Shown here one piece after another: positions 33,092 to 41,075 of a stretch of 41,546 bases of DNA. Within the stretch, counting starts at the first letter, position 1, and every line of letters begins with the position of its first letter. The notes below the pieces were generated by a model. The model saw nothing but the letters and a program-made list of their open reading frames with translations, did not search any database and was not told where the DNA came from. Origin of the DNA: JANNMJ01 sp031397815 (GTDB lineage Bacteria > Bacteroidota > Bacteroidia > Cytophagales > Hymenobacteraceae); assembly GCA_031397815.1 (NCBI GenBank), contig JANNMJ010000093.1, positions 1 to 41,546 on the forward strand, in the 5' to 3' direction. The position numbers and the translations under genes are program-made.

Positions 33092-33315
33092 TGGCGCGCG
33101 TTTAGGTCGACCGAAGGTCGAGCTAACGCGTGTCTGACCGGGGGGCGCGTCTGTGACGCGCGTTCGGGTCTGCGAACCATAGCGGTTGCTCAGCGCGGCT
33201 TGTTTGAGGTAGCCAAACCGCCGTAGTTCGTCGCGTTCCGCGCCGGTGCGTCACAGACGCACACCCCGAGTAGACACGCGTTAGCTCGACCTGCGGTCGA
33301 CCCAAACGCGCGCCA
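33092..33315. repeat. 224-base near-palindromic element
   Basis: The arms at 33092-33160 and 33247-33315 are inverse copies with scattered differences (shared TGGCGCGCGTTT, GAGCTAACGCGTGTCT and CGTCTGTGACGC). The centre around 33204 is also partly self-complementary (GCGGTT..AACCGC). No coding frame fits a transposase. It resembles a MITE or a BIME-like element. The rest of 32973-33510 holds a terminator, one CCCGGGG stem and the rsmH promoter. Confidence 0.75.
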
Positions 33316-33337
33316 GCAGGGGGGAGGGCATCCCAGA

Positions 33338-33373
33338 AGCCCGGGGTTGATTTTGAAAAAATCTACCCCGGGT
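33338..33373. repeat. CCCGGGG-family stem
   Basis: AGCCCGGGGTTGATTTT and AAATCTACCCCGGGT pair around GAAAA. It has the same asymmetric stem as at 1420-1455 and 9786-9820. Confidence 0.8.
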
Positions 33374-33433
33374 ACGCGCAGGGCGGCGCACCAGCCGTAC
33401 AATCCCCCAACCCCGATTGCGTGGAACATTTTG

Positions 33434-33464
33434 TTGATAGCGCCCTCTAGCCGTCCTACCTTTG
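33434..33464 (+). promoter_or_regulatory. Bacteroidota promoter of the division/cell-wall cluster
   Basis: TTG at 33434-33436, a 20-base spacer and TACCTTTG at 33457-33464 match the consensus fully. The ATG of rsmH follows about 46 bases later. Confidence 0.75.
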
Positions 33465-33510
33465 CTTTCCGCGCCGATAGCCACTGGCTGGGTGCTTTCA
33501 ACCGCTGCTG

Positions 33511-34527
33511 ATGCCCGTTTTGACCCCTTCCTCGCCCGACTACACCTACCACCGCCCCGTGCTGCTGCGCGAGTGCGTGGACGGGTTGGCGATGCGGCCG
33601 GGGGGCGTTTATGTCGATGTGACGTTCGGCGGCGGCGGGCATTCGCGGGAGATATTGGCGGAGCTGCCGCCGGATGCGCGGCTCATCTCCTTCGACCAAG
33701 ACCCCGATGCGGCGGTGCAGGCCGACCGGCTGCGCGCTGAAACGGGCGCTTCGGAAGAACGCTTCACGTTCGTGCCCGCCAACTTCCGGCACTTGCAGCA
33801 AGAGCTGACGGCGCGCGGAATCGAGGGGGTTGACGGCTTGCTGGCTGATTTGGGCGTTTCGTCTTATCAGTTTGATACACCGGAGCGCGGCTTCTCAACC
33901 CGTTTCGACGGCCCGCTCGATATGCGGATGAACCGCACGACCGGCCTGTCCGCCGCCGACGTGGTGCGCGAGTACGCGGAAGCCGACCTGCACCGCATTT
34001 TCGGGATGTACGGCGAAGTGACTAACGCCCGCACTCTGGCGCGGAAGGTGGTGGAAACCCGTGCCGCCCAAGCCCTCGATACCGTCGCCGATTTCAAGCG
34101 CGCCATTCAGGGGTGCGTGATGCCGCGTGGCAAGGAGAACAAGTATTTCGCGCAGGTTTTTCAGGCACTTCGGATTGAGGTGAACGATGAGATGGGCGCC
34201 CTCACCGACCTGCTCACCCAAGCCGCCGCTGTGCTTCGGCCGGGCGGGCGCTTGGTAGTGCTCGCGTATCATTCGCTGGAAGACCGCCTCGTCAAGAATA
34301 TTCTGCAACACGGCAAACCGTGGGGTGATGCGGAGAAAGACGTCTTCGGGAACCCCGTTGGGGTGGTGTTTCGGCCGTTGTTCCGCAAGCCGCAAGAGGC
34401 TACGGCGGAAGAGATTGCGCTGAACCCACGCGCCCGCAGCGCCAAGCTCCGCGTCGGGGAGCGGATTGAGGCGTTGTCGGCGGGTCAGCCCGAAGAGCGC
34501 GGGAGCCGGAAAGGGGGACGTAACTGA
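33511..34527 (+). CDS. rsmH: 16S rRNA (cytosine(1402)-N(4))-methyltransferase
   Basis: A 338-residue SAM-dependent methyltransferase that modifies C1402 in the ribosomal decoding site. The family motifs are HRPVLL (14-19), the SAM-binding FGGGGHS (39-45), DGLLADLGVSSYQFDTPERG (about 109-128), and GGRLVVLAYHSLEDRLVKN near the C-terminus. The length is slightly above the usual 310, with a basic tail. It is the first gene of the cell-division and wall cluster here. In many bacteria mraZ precedes rsmH, but here a repeat-rich gap with its own promoter does. Its TGA overlaps the ATG of the next gene. Confidence 0.97.
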   Translation: MPVLTPSSPDYTYHRPVLLRECVDGLAMRPGGVYVDVTFGGGGHSREILAELPPDARLISFDQDPDAAVQADRLRAETGASEERFTFVPANFRHLQQELTARGIEGVDGLLADLGVSSYQFDTPERGFSTRFDGPLDMRMNRTTGLSAADVVREYAEADLHRIFGMYGEVTNARTLARKVVETRAAQALDTVADFKRAIQGCVMPRGKENKYFAQVFQALRIEVNDEMGALTDLLTQAAAVLRPGGRLVVLAYHSLEDRLVKNILQHGKPWGDAEKDVFGNPVGVVFRPLFRKPQEATAEEIALNPRARSAKLRVGERIEALSAGQPEERGSRKGGRN

Positions 34528-35054
34528 TGAATACGATTCGTCGTCCACCGGCGGCTGCTCCCGTGCGCAACGTGCCGCGTGCGCCCAAGCCGGTGCCACA
34601 AGCCGAGCGCCCCGCGCCGCCGCCGCCCAAGCCGCGTCCGCCGCGCAAGAAAGGGCCGAGCATTTTCGGCCTCATCGATAAGCTGCTCCGCGTCGACGGC
34701 TTCTTCCGTGAGGGGGTGCCGGTGCGGTTCCTGCCGCCCGTGCTGTGGGGGATGCTGCTGGTGCTGCTCTACATCGCCAACGCCCACTTCGCGATCCGCA
34801 CCGAGCGGATGACGAATAAGGTGAAAGCCGAAACCGAAGACTTGCGCGCCGATTACACGACCCTCAAGTCGGAGTACATGCAGGCGAGTATCCAGAGCGA
34901 AGTCGCGCGGCGGGTGGCTTCGTCGGGGTTGATCGAGAGCCAATCGCCGCCGTCGCGGCTGATTCTGCGGGGGCCGGAAGCTGATTCCGTTCTCGTCGAT
35001 GACGCTGCTGGTCAGGACCGTCAGCTTTTGATTGATGTCCGGACGCGCCGCTGA
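34527..35054 (+). CDS. FtsL-like cell-division membrane protein
   Basis: A 175-residue bitopic protein. The cytoplasmic N-terminus (1-60) is rich in Pro and Lys/Arg (PAPPPPKPRPPRKKG). One transmembrane helix is at about 70-88 (PPVLWGMLLVLLYIANAHF), followed by a short coiled-coil stretch (about 92-130, RMTNKVKAETEDLRADYTTL) and an extracytoplasmic tail. This architecture and its place between rsmH and ftsI are those of the Bacteroidota FtsL-like proteins, which scaffold the divisome with FtsB/FtsQ. Direct sequence identity to E. coli FtsL is not expected. It starts at the ATG overlapping the rsmH stop. Confidence 0.85.
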   Translation: MNTIRRPPAAAPVRNVPRAPKPVPQAERPAPPPPKPRPPRKKGPSIFGLIDKLLRVDGFFREGVPVRFLPPVLWGMLLVLLYIANAHFAIRTERMTNKVKAETEDLRADYTTLKSEYMQASIQSEVARRVASSGLIESQSPPSRLILRGPEADSVLVDDAAGQDRQLLIDVRTRR

Positions 35055-35112
35055 AGCGGTTTGCTGTTCGGGTTTTTTACTCACCTCTCTACCTTCTTAA
35101 TCACACCAAAAA

Positions 35113-37650
35113 ATGTCTACCGGCGTCAAACAGTCCATTGTCACCCGGGTGCGCGTGGCGTTTCTGTTCGTGTGCCTGTTTTCGGCAGCGGTGGTGGGGA
35201 AGATGTGGAAGATTCAGGTAACGCAGGGCGAGAAATGGCGCACGCTTATTAAGAAGCGCACGATTTCTTATCAGCCGGTGCGGGCCACGCGCGGCAACAT
35301 TTACTCCGATAACGAGAGTATTCTCGCGACTTCGCTGCCGTTTTACCGCGTCGCGTGGGACCCTAGCGTCGTCGACCGGACGCTGTTTGAGGCGTCGGCT
35401 GATTCGCTGGCGCATCGGTTGGCGGATTTCTTTGGCGATAAATCGCACGACGCGTATTACCGCAAGCTCGTGAACGCGTTCAAGAGCAACGGCAAGGTGA
35501 AATATGTGCGCCTGAACTCGCGGCAGGTCAATTATCAGGAGAAGAAGAAGATTGCGAAATGGCCGATGTTCCGCGCCGGGCAGAACCGGGGCGGCATCAT
35601 CTTCGAGAAAGTGGACCGCCGGTTCCAGCCGTTCGGGACCCTCGCGCAGCGGACGATTGGGTACGTGAGCGAAGGCAAGAGCGGCGCCGGTCTCGAATAC
35701 ACCTTCAACGACCACTTGGCCGGACACGACGGTGAAGCGCTCTTCGAGAAAATCGCGGGCGGCTGGCGCCCGATTTACGACGGCACCGAAGTGAAGCCCG
35801 TGCCGGGGTACGACCTCGTCACGACCCTCGACATCAATCTTCAGGACGTCGCGGAAACCGCCTTGCGGCGCGCCCTCGTCCTCAACGATGCGGCTTACGG
35901 CACGGTGGTGCTGATGGAAGTGAGTACGGGCCAAATCAAGGCCATCGCGAATCTGGGGCGGCGCAAGCCGGGCAAAAACAGCGTCACGGAAGGGCTGATT
36001 GAGGACGACGGCAGCCGCTACGTCGAAGACTACAACTACGCGATGGCCAATCAAGGCCTCACCGAGCCGGGCTCCACGTTCAAGCTCGCCTCGATGATGG
36101 CGCTGCTCGATGAAAACCCGGAAATGAAGCTCACCGACACCGTGAACACCGGCAGCGGCCGGATGCTCATCGGTGGGGCGGTGAAGACCGATACGCACGG
36201 CCACGGCCGGATTTCGGTGCAGAAAGTGTTCGAGCAATCGTCGAACATCGGGGTCGCGAAGCTGATTTGGGAAGAGTTCAAGGAGAAGCCCGGCGCCTAC
36301 ACCGCCCGCGTCCGGAGCTACGGCTTGGGCGAGCCGCTCGGTCTGCAAATGGCCGGGGAAGCGCATCCGGTGGTCAAAACCCCGCAAAACCGCTCGTGGA
36401 GCCGCACCTCGCTCACCACGATGAGCATCGGCTACGAAGTGAAGCTCGCGCCGATTCACACCCTCGCGTTCTACAACGCCGTGGCGAACGGCGGGCGCAA
36501 GGTGCGGCCGTATCTGGTGAAGGAAATCCGGCAAGCCGACCAGGTGGTGCAGCATTTCGAGCCGGTGGTGCTGAAAGAGCGCATCTGTTCCGAAGCCACC
36601 GCCGCCAAGCTCCGCAAGATGATGGAAGGCGTGGTGACGCAGGGCACCGGCAAGCGCGTCCGGAGCCCCGATTATAAAGTGGCCGGTAAAACCGGTACGG
36701 CGTGGAAGCTGCTCAACGGGCATTATATCAAGAAATACATCACGTCGTTCGTGGGGTATTTCCCGGCGGATAAGCCGAAATATTCGTGCATCGTGCTCAT
36801 CGACTCGCCTTCCGAAGGCCGGATTTATGGGGGCGACGTAGCCGCGCCGGTTTTCCGCGAGCTAGCCGATAAAGCCTTCGCCCTCGACCCCGCCCGGCAA
36901 GCCGAGATGCAGGGCCACACCCCCGACACCACCAAGCGCCCGCTGTTGCCGTACGTGCGCGCCGGGCAGCAGGATGAGCTGGCGCTGGTCTGCGACCGCC
37001 TCGGCGTGCGCGACCACCGTCGCGCTGCGCCCGACGATTGGGTGAAGGCCAACACCGCCGAAACCACTAACACGATGGCCCGCGCCGTGACGTGGCGTAC
37101 CAATGTCGTGCGCCCCGGCACGGTGCCCGATGTGGTCGGTCTGACGCTCCGCGATGCTCTTTTTCTGCTCGGGAACAACGGCATCAAGATCACCACCGAA
37201 GGGATGGGGCACGTGGTGGCGCAGTCGCTTCCGGCCGGAGTGCGCGCGCCCGTCGGCACGACGATGCATCTGGTGCTGAAAGGCCCGCTGCCGCTGGAAT
37301 CGCTGTACGTGGCGCCTGCGCCTGCGCTGGTAGCAGCCGGGAAAGGCGTGAAACCGGTTAGCACGCTGGCCCGAGGCCGCCGCGAGCCGAGCGCTTCGGC
37401 GGTGCCGAAGAAGAAGGTGGAGACGGAGACGGCGGCGAAGAAATCGACTGAGAAAAAGTCGACAGAGAAGAAATCGACTGAGAAAAAATCAGTAGAGAAA
37501 AAGTCGACAGAAAAAAAATCGGTGGAGAAGAAATCGACTGAGAAAAAGGTTTCTTCAAAAAAGACGTCTGCTAAAGACGCTAAGAAGACCGGTAAAAACT
37601 CTGACAAGAAAGCGGCAGCCAAAACGGCGTCGAAAAAGCCGACGGCTTAA
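35113..37650 (+). CDS. ftsI: Class B penicillin-binding protein (FtsI-type) with PASTA domain and Lys-rich tail
   Basis: An 845-residue septal peptidoglycan transpeptidase. One membrane helix (about 13-30) is followed by a dimerisation domain (about 50-220) and the transpeptidase domain with the three active-site motifs: STFK (S321 nucleophile, K324), SSN (376-378) and KTG (526-528). A single PASTA domain spans about 668-724 (PGTVPDVVGLTLRDALFLL). Residues about 766-845 are an unusual basic tail with seven or so KKSTE/KKSVE units encoded by 15-base DNA repeats (about 37435-37555), resembling histone H1-like tails. The tail is on the periplasmic side if the topology is standard. It sits in the operon between the FtsL-like gene and murE. 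Confidence 0.95.
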   Translation: MSTGVKQSIVTRVRVAFLFVCLFSAAVVGKMWKIQVTQGEKWRTLIKKRTISYQPVRATRGNIYSDNESILATSLPFYRVAWDPSVVDRTLFEASADSLAHRLADFFGDKSHDAYYRKLVNAFKSNGKVKYVRLNSRQVNYQEKKKIAKWPMFRAGQNRGGIIFEKVDRRFQPFGTLAQRTIGYVSEGKSGAGLEYTFNDHLAGHDGEALFEKIAGGWRPIYDGTEVKPVPGYDLVTTLDINLQDVAETALRRALVLNDAAYGTVVLMEVSTGQIKAIANLGRRKPGKNSVTEGLIEDDGSRYVEDYNYAMANQGLTEPGSTFKLASMMALLDENPEMKLTDTVNTGSGRMLIGGAVKTDTHGHGRISVQKVFEQSSNIGVAKLIWEEFKEKPGAYTARVRSYGLGEPLGLQMAGEAHPVVKTPQNRSWSRTSLTTMSIGYEVKLAPIHTLAFYNAVANGGRKVRPYLVKEIRQADQVVQHFEPVVLKERICSEATAAKLRKMMEGVVTQGTGKRVRSPDYKVAGKTGTAWKLLNGHYIKKYITSFVGYFPADKPKYSCIVLIDSPSEGRIYGGDVAAPVFRELADKAFALDPARQAEMQGHTPDTTKRPLLPYVRAGQQDELALVCDRLGVRDHRRAAPDDWVKANTAETTNTMARAVTWRTNVVRPGTVPDVVGLTLRDALFLLGNNGIKITTEGMGHVVAQSLPAGVRAPVGTTMHLVLKGPLPLESLYVAPAPALVAAGKGVKPVSTLARGRREPSASAVPKKKVETETAAKKSTEKKSTEKKSTEKKSVEKKSTEKKSVEKKSTEKKVSSKKTSAKDAKKTGKNSDKKAAAKTASKKPTA
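37435..37555 (+). repeat. 15-base tandem repeats coding KKSTE/KKSVE
   Basis: The unit is AAGAAATCGACTGAG with variants (AAAAAGTCGACAGAG). It is repeated about seven to eight times inside the 3' end of ftsI. Such arrays can change length by slippage without breaking the frame. Confidence 0.8.
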
Positions 37651-37689
37651 GTATTTTTCCTTCTTACGTACATCCGTACGCGACGCGAA

Positions 37690-39156
37690 TTGACTCTCTC
37701 CACTCTCTTCCGTGAGCTTGACCTGACGACCGTCAGCGGCTCGCTTGAGGCCGATGTTGTCGGCCTGACGCTCGACTCGCGCAAGGCGGGGCCGGGCATC
37801 GTGTTTTTTGCCCTGCGCGGTACCCAGACCGATGGGCACCGGTTTATTGGGCAGGTTATCGCGGCGGGCGCGGCGGCGGTGGTGTGCGAAAAGCTACCGG
37901 CTGATTTGCCCGCTGATTCGTCCACCGTGCTTGTGACGGTGCCCGACTCGGCGGCGGCGCTCGGGTGGGCGTCGTCGGCTTTCTACGGATATCCGAGTCA
38001 GAGCCTGCATCTGGTTGGCGTGACCGGCACTAATGGCAAGACCACTTGCGCGACGCTCCTGTTCCGCCTTTTCCGCGAGCTGGGCTACTCTTGCGGGCTG
38101 CTGAGCACCGTGGAAAACCGCATCGACGATGCCGTGGTACCCGCTACGCATACTACGCCGGATGCCGTTGCGCTCAACGCGCTGCTGCGGCAGATGGTGG
38201 ATGCGGGGTGCCAGTACGCGTTTATGGAAGTGTCGTCGCACGCGCAATCGCAGCGGCGGACGGCGGGTTTGCACTTCGCGGGCGGCGTTTTCACGAACCT
38301 CACCCACGACCACCTCGACTATCACGGCTCGTTCGACGCGTACCGCGACGCGAAGAAGTCGTTCTTCGATGAGCTGCCCGAATTGGCGTTCGCGCTCGTC
38401 AATTCCGACGATAAGAACGGCCGCATTATGCTCCAGAACACCCGCGCGCGCCGCTTGCGCTACTCGTTGCGCGGGCAAGGCGAGGTGCGCGGCAAGCTCC
38501 TCGACAACACCGTGCAGGGGCTGCACCTCGATATCGACGGTCGTCCGGCGTGGTTCCAGCTCATCGGCGAGTTCAACGCCTACAACCTGCTCGCCGTCTA
38601 CGGCGCGGCCGTGGAGCTGGGGCAAGACCACGAAACCGTTTTAGAAGCGCTGAGCGGCTTGGCTACGGCGCCCGGTCGGTTCGAGCAGCAGCTCTCGCCG
38701 GATGGTCGGCTGACGGGCATCGTGGATTACGCGCACACCCCCGATGCGCTCGAAAACGTGCTGACCACCATTCAGCAGCTCCGCCGCCCCGAGCAGCGGC
38801 TGATTACCATCGTGGGCTGCGGCGGCAACCGCGACGCCGCCAAGCGCCCGCTGATGGGCGGACTGGCCGCGCGCCTCTCCGACGTCGCCATTCTCACCGC
38901 CGACAACCCGCGCGACGAAGACCCCCTCGACATCCTGCGGCAGATGGAAACCGGCCTGCGCACGCCCCTCGAACGCGAGCGCACCCGCACCATCCCCGAC
39001 CGCCGCGAAGCCATCCGCCTCGCCGTCGCCCTCGCGCACCCCGACGATATCATCCTCGTCGCGGGCAAAGGCCACGAGCCGTATCAGGAAATCAAAGGCG
39101 TCCGCCATCCCTTCGATGACCGTCAGGAGCTGCGTGCGGCTTTGAGCGGCCGGTAA
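37690..39156 (+). CDS. murE: UDP-N-acetylmuramoyl-tripeptide synthetase (meso-DAP adding)
   Basis: A 488-residue cytoplasmic Mur ligase that adds the third peptide residue to UDP-MurNAc-L-Ala-D-Glu. The ATP loop GTNGKTT is at 113-119, the lysine expected to be carbamylated is K222 or K223 (RDAKKSFF), and the C-terminal domain has the DNPR motif (405-408) that marks meso-diaminopimelate as substrate. TSDS-like binding residues appear as LDSR near residue 30. The start is TTG at 37690; the frame upstream has no ATG before it enters other sequence. It lies 39 bases after ftsI in the same operon. Confidence 0.95.
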   Translation: MTLSTLFRELDLTTVSGSLEADVVGLTLDSRKAGPGIVFFALRGTQTDGHRFIGQVIAAGAAAVVCEKLPADLPADSSTVLVTVPDSAAALGWASSAFYGYPSQSLHLVGVTGTNGKTTCATLLFRLFRELGYSCGLLSTVENRIDDAVVPATHTTPDAVALNALLRQMVDAGCQYAFMEVSSHAQSQRRTAGLHFAGGVFTNLTHDHLDYHGSFDAYRDAKKSFFDELPELAFALVNSDDKNGRIMLQNTRARRLRYSLRGQGEVRGKLLDNTVQGLHLDIDGRPAWFQLIGEFNAYNLLAVYGAAVELGQDHETVLEALSGLATAPGRFEQQLSPDGRLTGIVDYAHTPDALENVLTTIQQLRRPEQRLITIVGCGGNRDAAKRPLMGGLAARLSDVAILTADNPRDEDPLDILRQMETGLRTPLERERTRTIPDRREAIRLAVALAHPDDIILVAGKGHEPYQEIKGVRHPFDDRQELRAALSGR

Positions 39157-39287
39157 GCGCCCGGCAAACGCCCGAAAATCGCCCGTTAAGTGGCTGGTAA
39201 GCACCCGGTGAGCCGCCCCACGCGGCCCAAGGGGCTTACTTTTCTTCGACTCCTTCATTAACGGGGCCACTTTAAGCCCCCTCCGCT

Positions 39288-40511
39288 TTGCTTTACTACC
39301 TCTTCCGCTACCTCCACGACACGTGGCACGTCCCCGGCACGGGGGTATTTCAGTACATCTCGTTCCGCGCCGGGCTGGCGGTGCTCACGTCGTTGCTCAT
39401 CGCGCAGGTGTTCGGCGGAGTGCTGATTAACCGGCTGCGGAAGATGCAGGTCGGCGAAAGCATCCGCGACCTTGGCTTGGCCGGGCAGATGGAGAAGAAG
39501 GGCACCCCGACGATGGGCGGCCTGATTATTCTCTTCGCCATCGTGGTGCCTGTGCTGCTCTATGCGCGGCTGCGGAATATTTACGTGATAATGCTGCTCA
39601 TCAGCACCGTCTGGCTCGGGCTGATTGGGTTTGTGGACGATTATATCAAGGTCTTTAAGAAGAATAAGGACGGCTTGGCGGGGAAATTCAAGGTAATCGG
39701 GCAGATTGGGTTGGGTCTGATTGTCGGGTCGATGCTGTATTTCTCCGATGAGGTGGTGATTCGGCAGTACCTCTTCCCGGACGGCTCCACGTCGCTCGTG
39801 AACGCTTCCGGTAAGTGGGAGAACATCAAGAGTATGGCGACCACCGTACCCTTCGTCAAAAACCACTTCCTCGATTACTGCAACGTGTTCGGGCAGTTCA
39901 CCGGCGATTACTTCGGTAACCTCTCCTGTTACCTGTTCATCCCGTTCGTGATTCTCGTGATTACCGCCGTCAGCAACGGCGCTAACATCACCGACGGCCT
40001 CGACGGCCTCGCGGCGGGCACGTCGGCCATCATCGGCGGGGTACTGGCGATTTTCGCCTTCGTAAGCGGCAACGCCGTCCTGGCCGACTACCTCGACGTA
40101 CTGTACCTGCCCGATTCGGGCGAGCTGGTGGTGTTTTGCCTCGCGTTCGTCGGGGCGTGCGTCGGGTTTCTGTGGTACAACTCGTACCCCGCGCAGGTCT
40201 TTATGGGCGATACCGGCTCCCTCGCGCTCGGCGGCCTGATTGCGGTCCTCGCGTTCGCGCTCCGCAAAGAGCTGCTGATTCCGGTGCTCTGCGGCATTTT
40301 CCTGATTGAGAACCTGTCGGTCATCGTGCAGGTGAGCTATTTCAAGTACACCAAGCGCAAATACGGTGAGGGGCGGCGCATCCTGAAGATGAGTCCGCTC
40401 CACCACCACTACCAGAAATCCGGCTACCACGAGTCGAAAATCGTCGCCCGTTTCTGGATTGTCGGGATTATGCTGGCGGTGCTGACGCTGGTAACGTTGA
40501 AGTTGCGGTAG
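39288..40511 (+). CDS. mraY: Phospho-N-acetylmuramoyl-pentapeptide transferase
   Basis: A 407-residue membrane enzyme that transfers phospho-MurNAc-pentapeptide to undecaprenyl phosphate, giving lipid I. The motifs are KKGTPTMGGL (70-80), the catalytic Asp pair FVDDYIKV (D117, D118), NGANITDGLDGLA, FMGDTGSLALGG and KMSPLHHHYQ. About ten membrane helices fit the family. The start is TTG at 39288, since MLYYLFRYLHDTWHVPG matches the family N-terminus and no ATG is near. A 131-base gap separates it from murE with no clear terminator. In most Bacteroidota murD would come next; here repeats and two small unknown genes follow. Confidence 0.96.
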   Translation: MLYYLFRYLHDTWHVPGTGVFQYISFRAGLAVLTSLLIAQVFGGVLINRLRKMQVGESIRDLGLAGQMEKKGTPTMGGLIILFAIVVPVLLYARLRNIYVIMLLISTVWLGLIGFVDDYIKVFKKNKDGLAGKFKVIGQIGLGLIVGSMLYFSDEVVIRQYLFPDGSTSLVNASGKWENIKSMATTVPFVKNHFLDYCNVFGQFTGDYFGNLSCYLFIPFVILVITAVSNGANITDGLDGLAAGTSAIIGGVLAIFAFVSGNAVLADYLDVLYLPDSGELVVFCLAFVGACVGFLWYNSYPAQVFMGDTGSLALGGLIAVLAFALRKELLIPVLCGIFLIENLSVIVQVSYFKYTKRKYGEGRRILKMSPLHHHYQKSGYHESKIVARFWIVGIMLAVLTLVTLKLR

Positions 40512-40518
40512 GGGGGAA

Positions 40519-40556
40519 GGGCAGATGTGGGGATGTGGGAGATGTGGGGATGTGAT
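40519..40556. repeat. GATGTGGGGATGTG-type simple repeat (second site)
   Basis: Copies of GATGTGGGGATGTG/GGAGATGTG start just after the mraY stop. The same motif follows crtW at 30264-30323. Confidence 0.6.
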
Positions 40557-40572
40557 TTTGAATGAGTATGAA

Positions 40573-40628
40573 GGGAATCGCGCGGGGCTCTGCCCCGTGC
40601 GGGCTATTCGCGGGCCTCTGGCCCGCCA
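40573..40628. repeat. Inverted copy of the 57-base repeat seen at 9957-10013
   Basis: GGGAATCGCGCGGGGCTC to CTGGCCCGCCA is the reverse complement, with few changes, of the segment at 9957-10013. It belongs to a dispersed family of unknown nature. Confidence 0.75.
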
Positions 40629-40663
40629 TGGCGGTTTTACGATAGTTGAGGGCACCCAACCGC

Positions 40664-40748
40664 ACGCGGGCGGGCACAAGGCCACGCCCCTACAATCGGT
40701 TCGCCATTGACAATGAAAACGTAGGGGCGGGCCTTGTGCCCGCCCGCG
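40664..40748. repeat. Inverted repeat, GTAGGGGCGGG family (second site)
   Basis: The arms at about 40664-40693 and 40721-40748 are inverse copies with one extra base, and match the repeat at 3257-3333. The loop contains TTGACAATG. Confidence 0.8.
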
Positions 40749-40775
40749 CAACCCGAACTCAAATCACAGCCTTCG

Positions 40776-41054
40776 ATGCAGCGATATTGGTTGCAGGTAA
40801 AGACAATTGACAATTCGCCTTTGCCGTTTGGCGCCGTCATTGGCGTTGGCATAACAGCGCACGACAAGAACGACGCATTGTCAATTCTCGACAAGACATT
40901 CAATGGACAATTGCGTGCGAATCAAGTCGTTGAAAACGTTGATGTAAGTACCTTAGACCAAAACCACGTACTTCCAAACATGGGAGACGTGCTAGTAAGA
41001 GGTGTGTGGTTCCCCAAGGGGATGTCCCCACTACGCCTCTCTCGCCACCGGTAA
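40776..41054 (+). CDS. Small protein of unknown function
   Basis: A 92-residue protein. The ATG at 40776 begins just after the GC-rich repeat; an upstream in-frame ATG would lie inside the repeat. Recognisable stretches are GVGITAHDKNDALSILDKTF and DVSTLDQNHVLPNMGDVLVRG, a pattern I associate with small conserved hypothetical proteins. The function is unknown to me. Its base composition is clearly lower in GC than the genes before it, and it lies 21 bases before another AT-rich gene, so the pair may have been acquired together. No signal peptide or membrane helix is visible. Confidence 0.65.
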   Translation: MQRYWLQVKTIDNSPLPFGAVIGVGITAHDKNDALSILDKTFNGQLRANQVVENVDVSTLDQNHVLPNMGDVLVRGVWFPKGMSPLRLSRHR

Positions 41055-41075
41055 ACACGAAAAAATTTATATCAT

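Noticed and set aside
35101..36723. 540-codon antisense frame
   Set aside because: It is complementary to ftsI, whose active-site motifs are intact. No domain is recognisable in the antisense product.
39258..40751. 497-codon antisense frame
   Set aside because: It is complementary to mraY, which has all catalytic motifs, and extends into repeat DNA.
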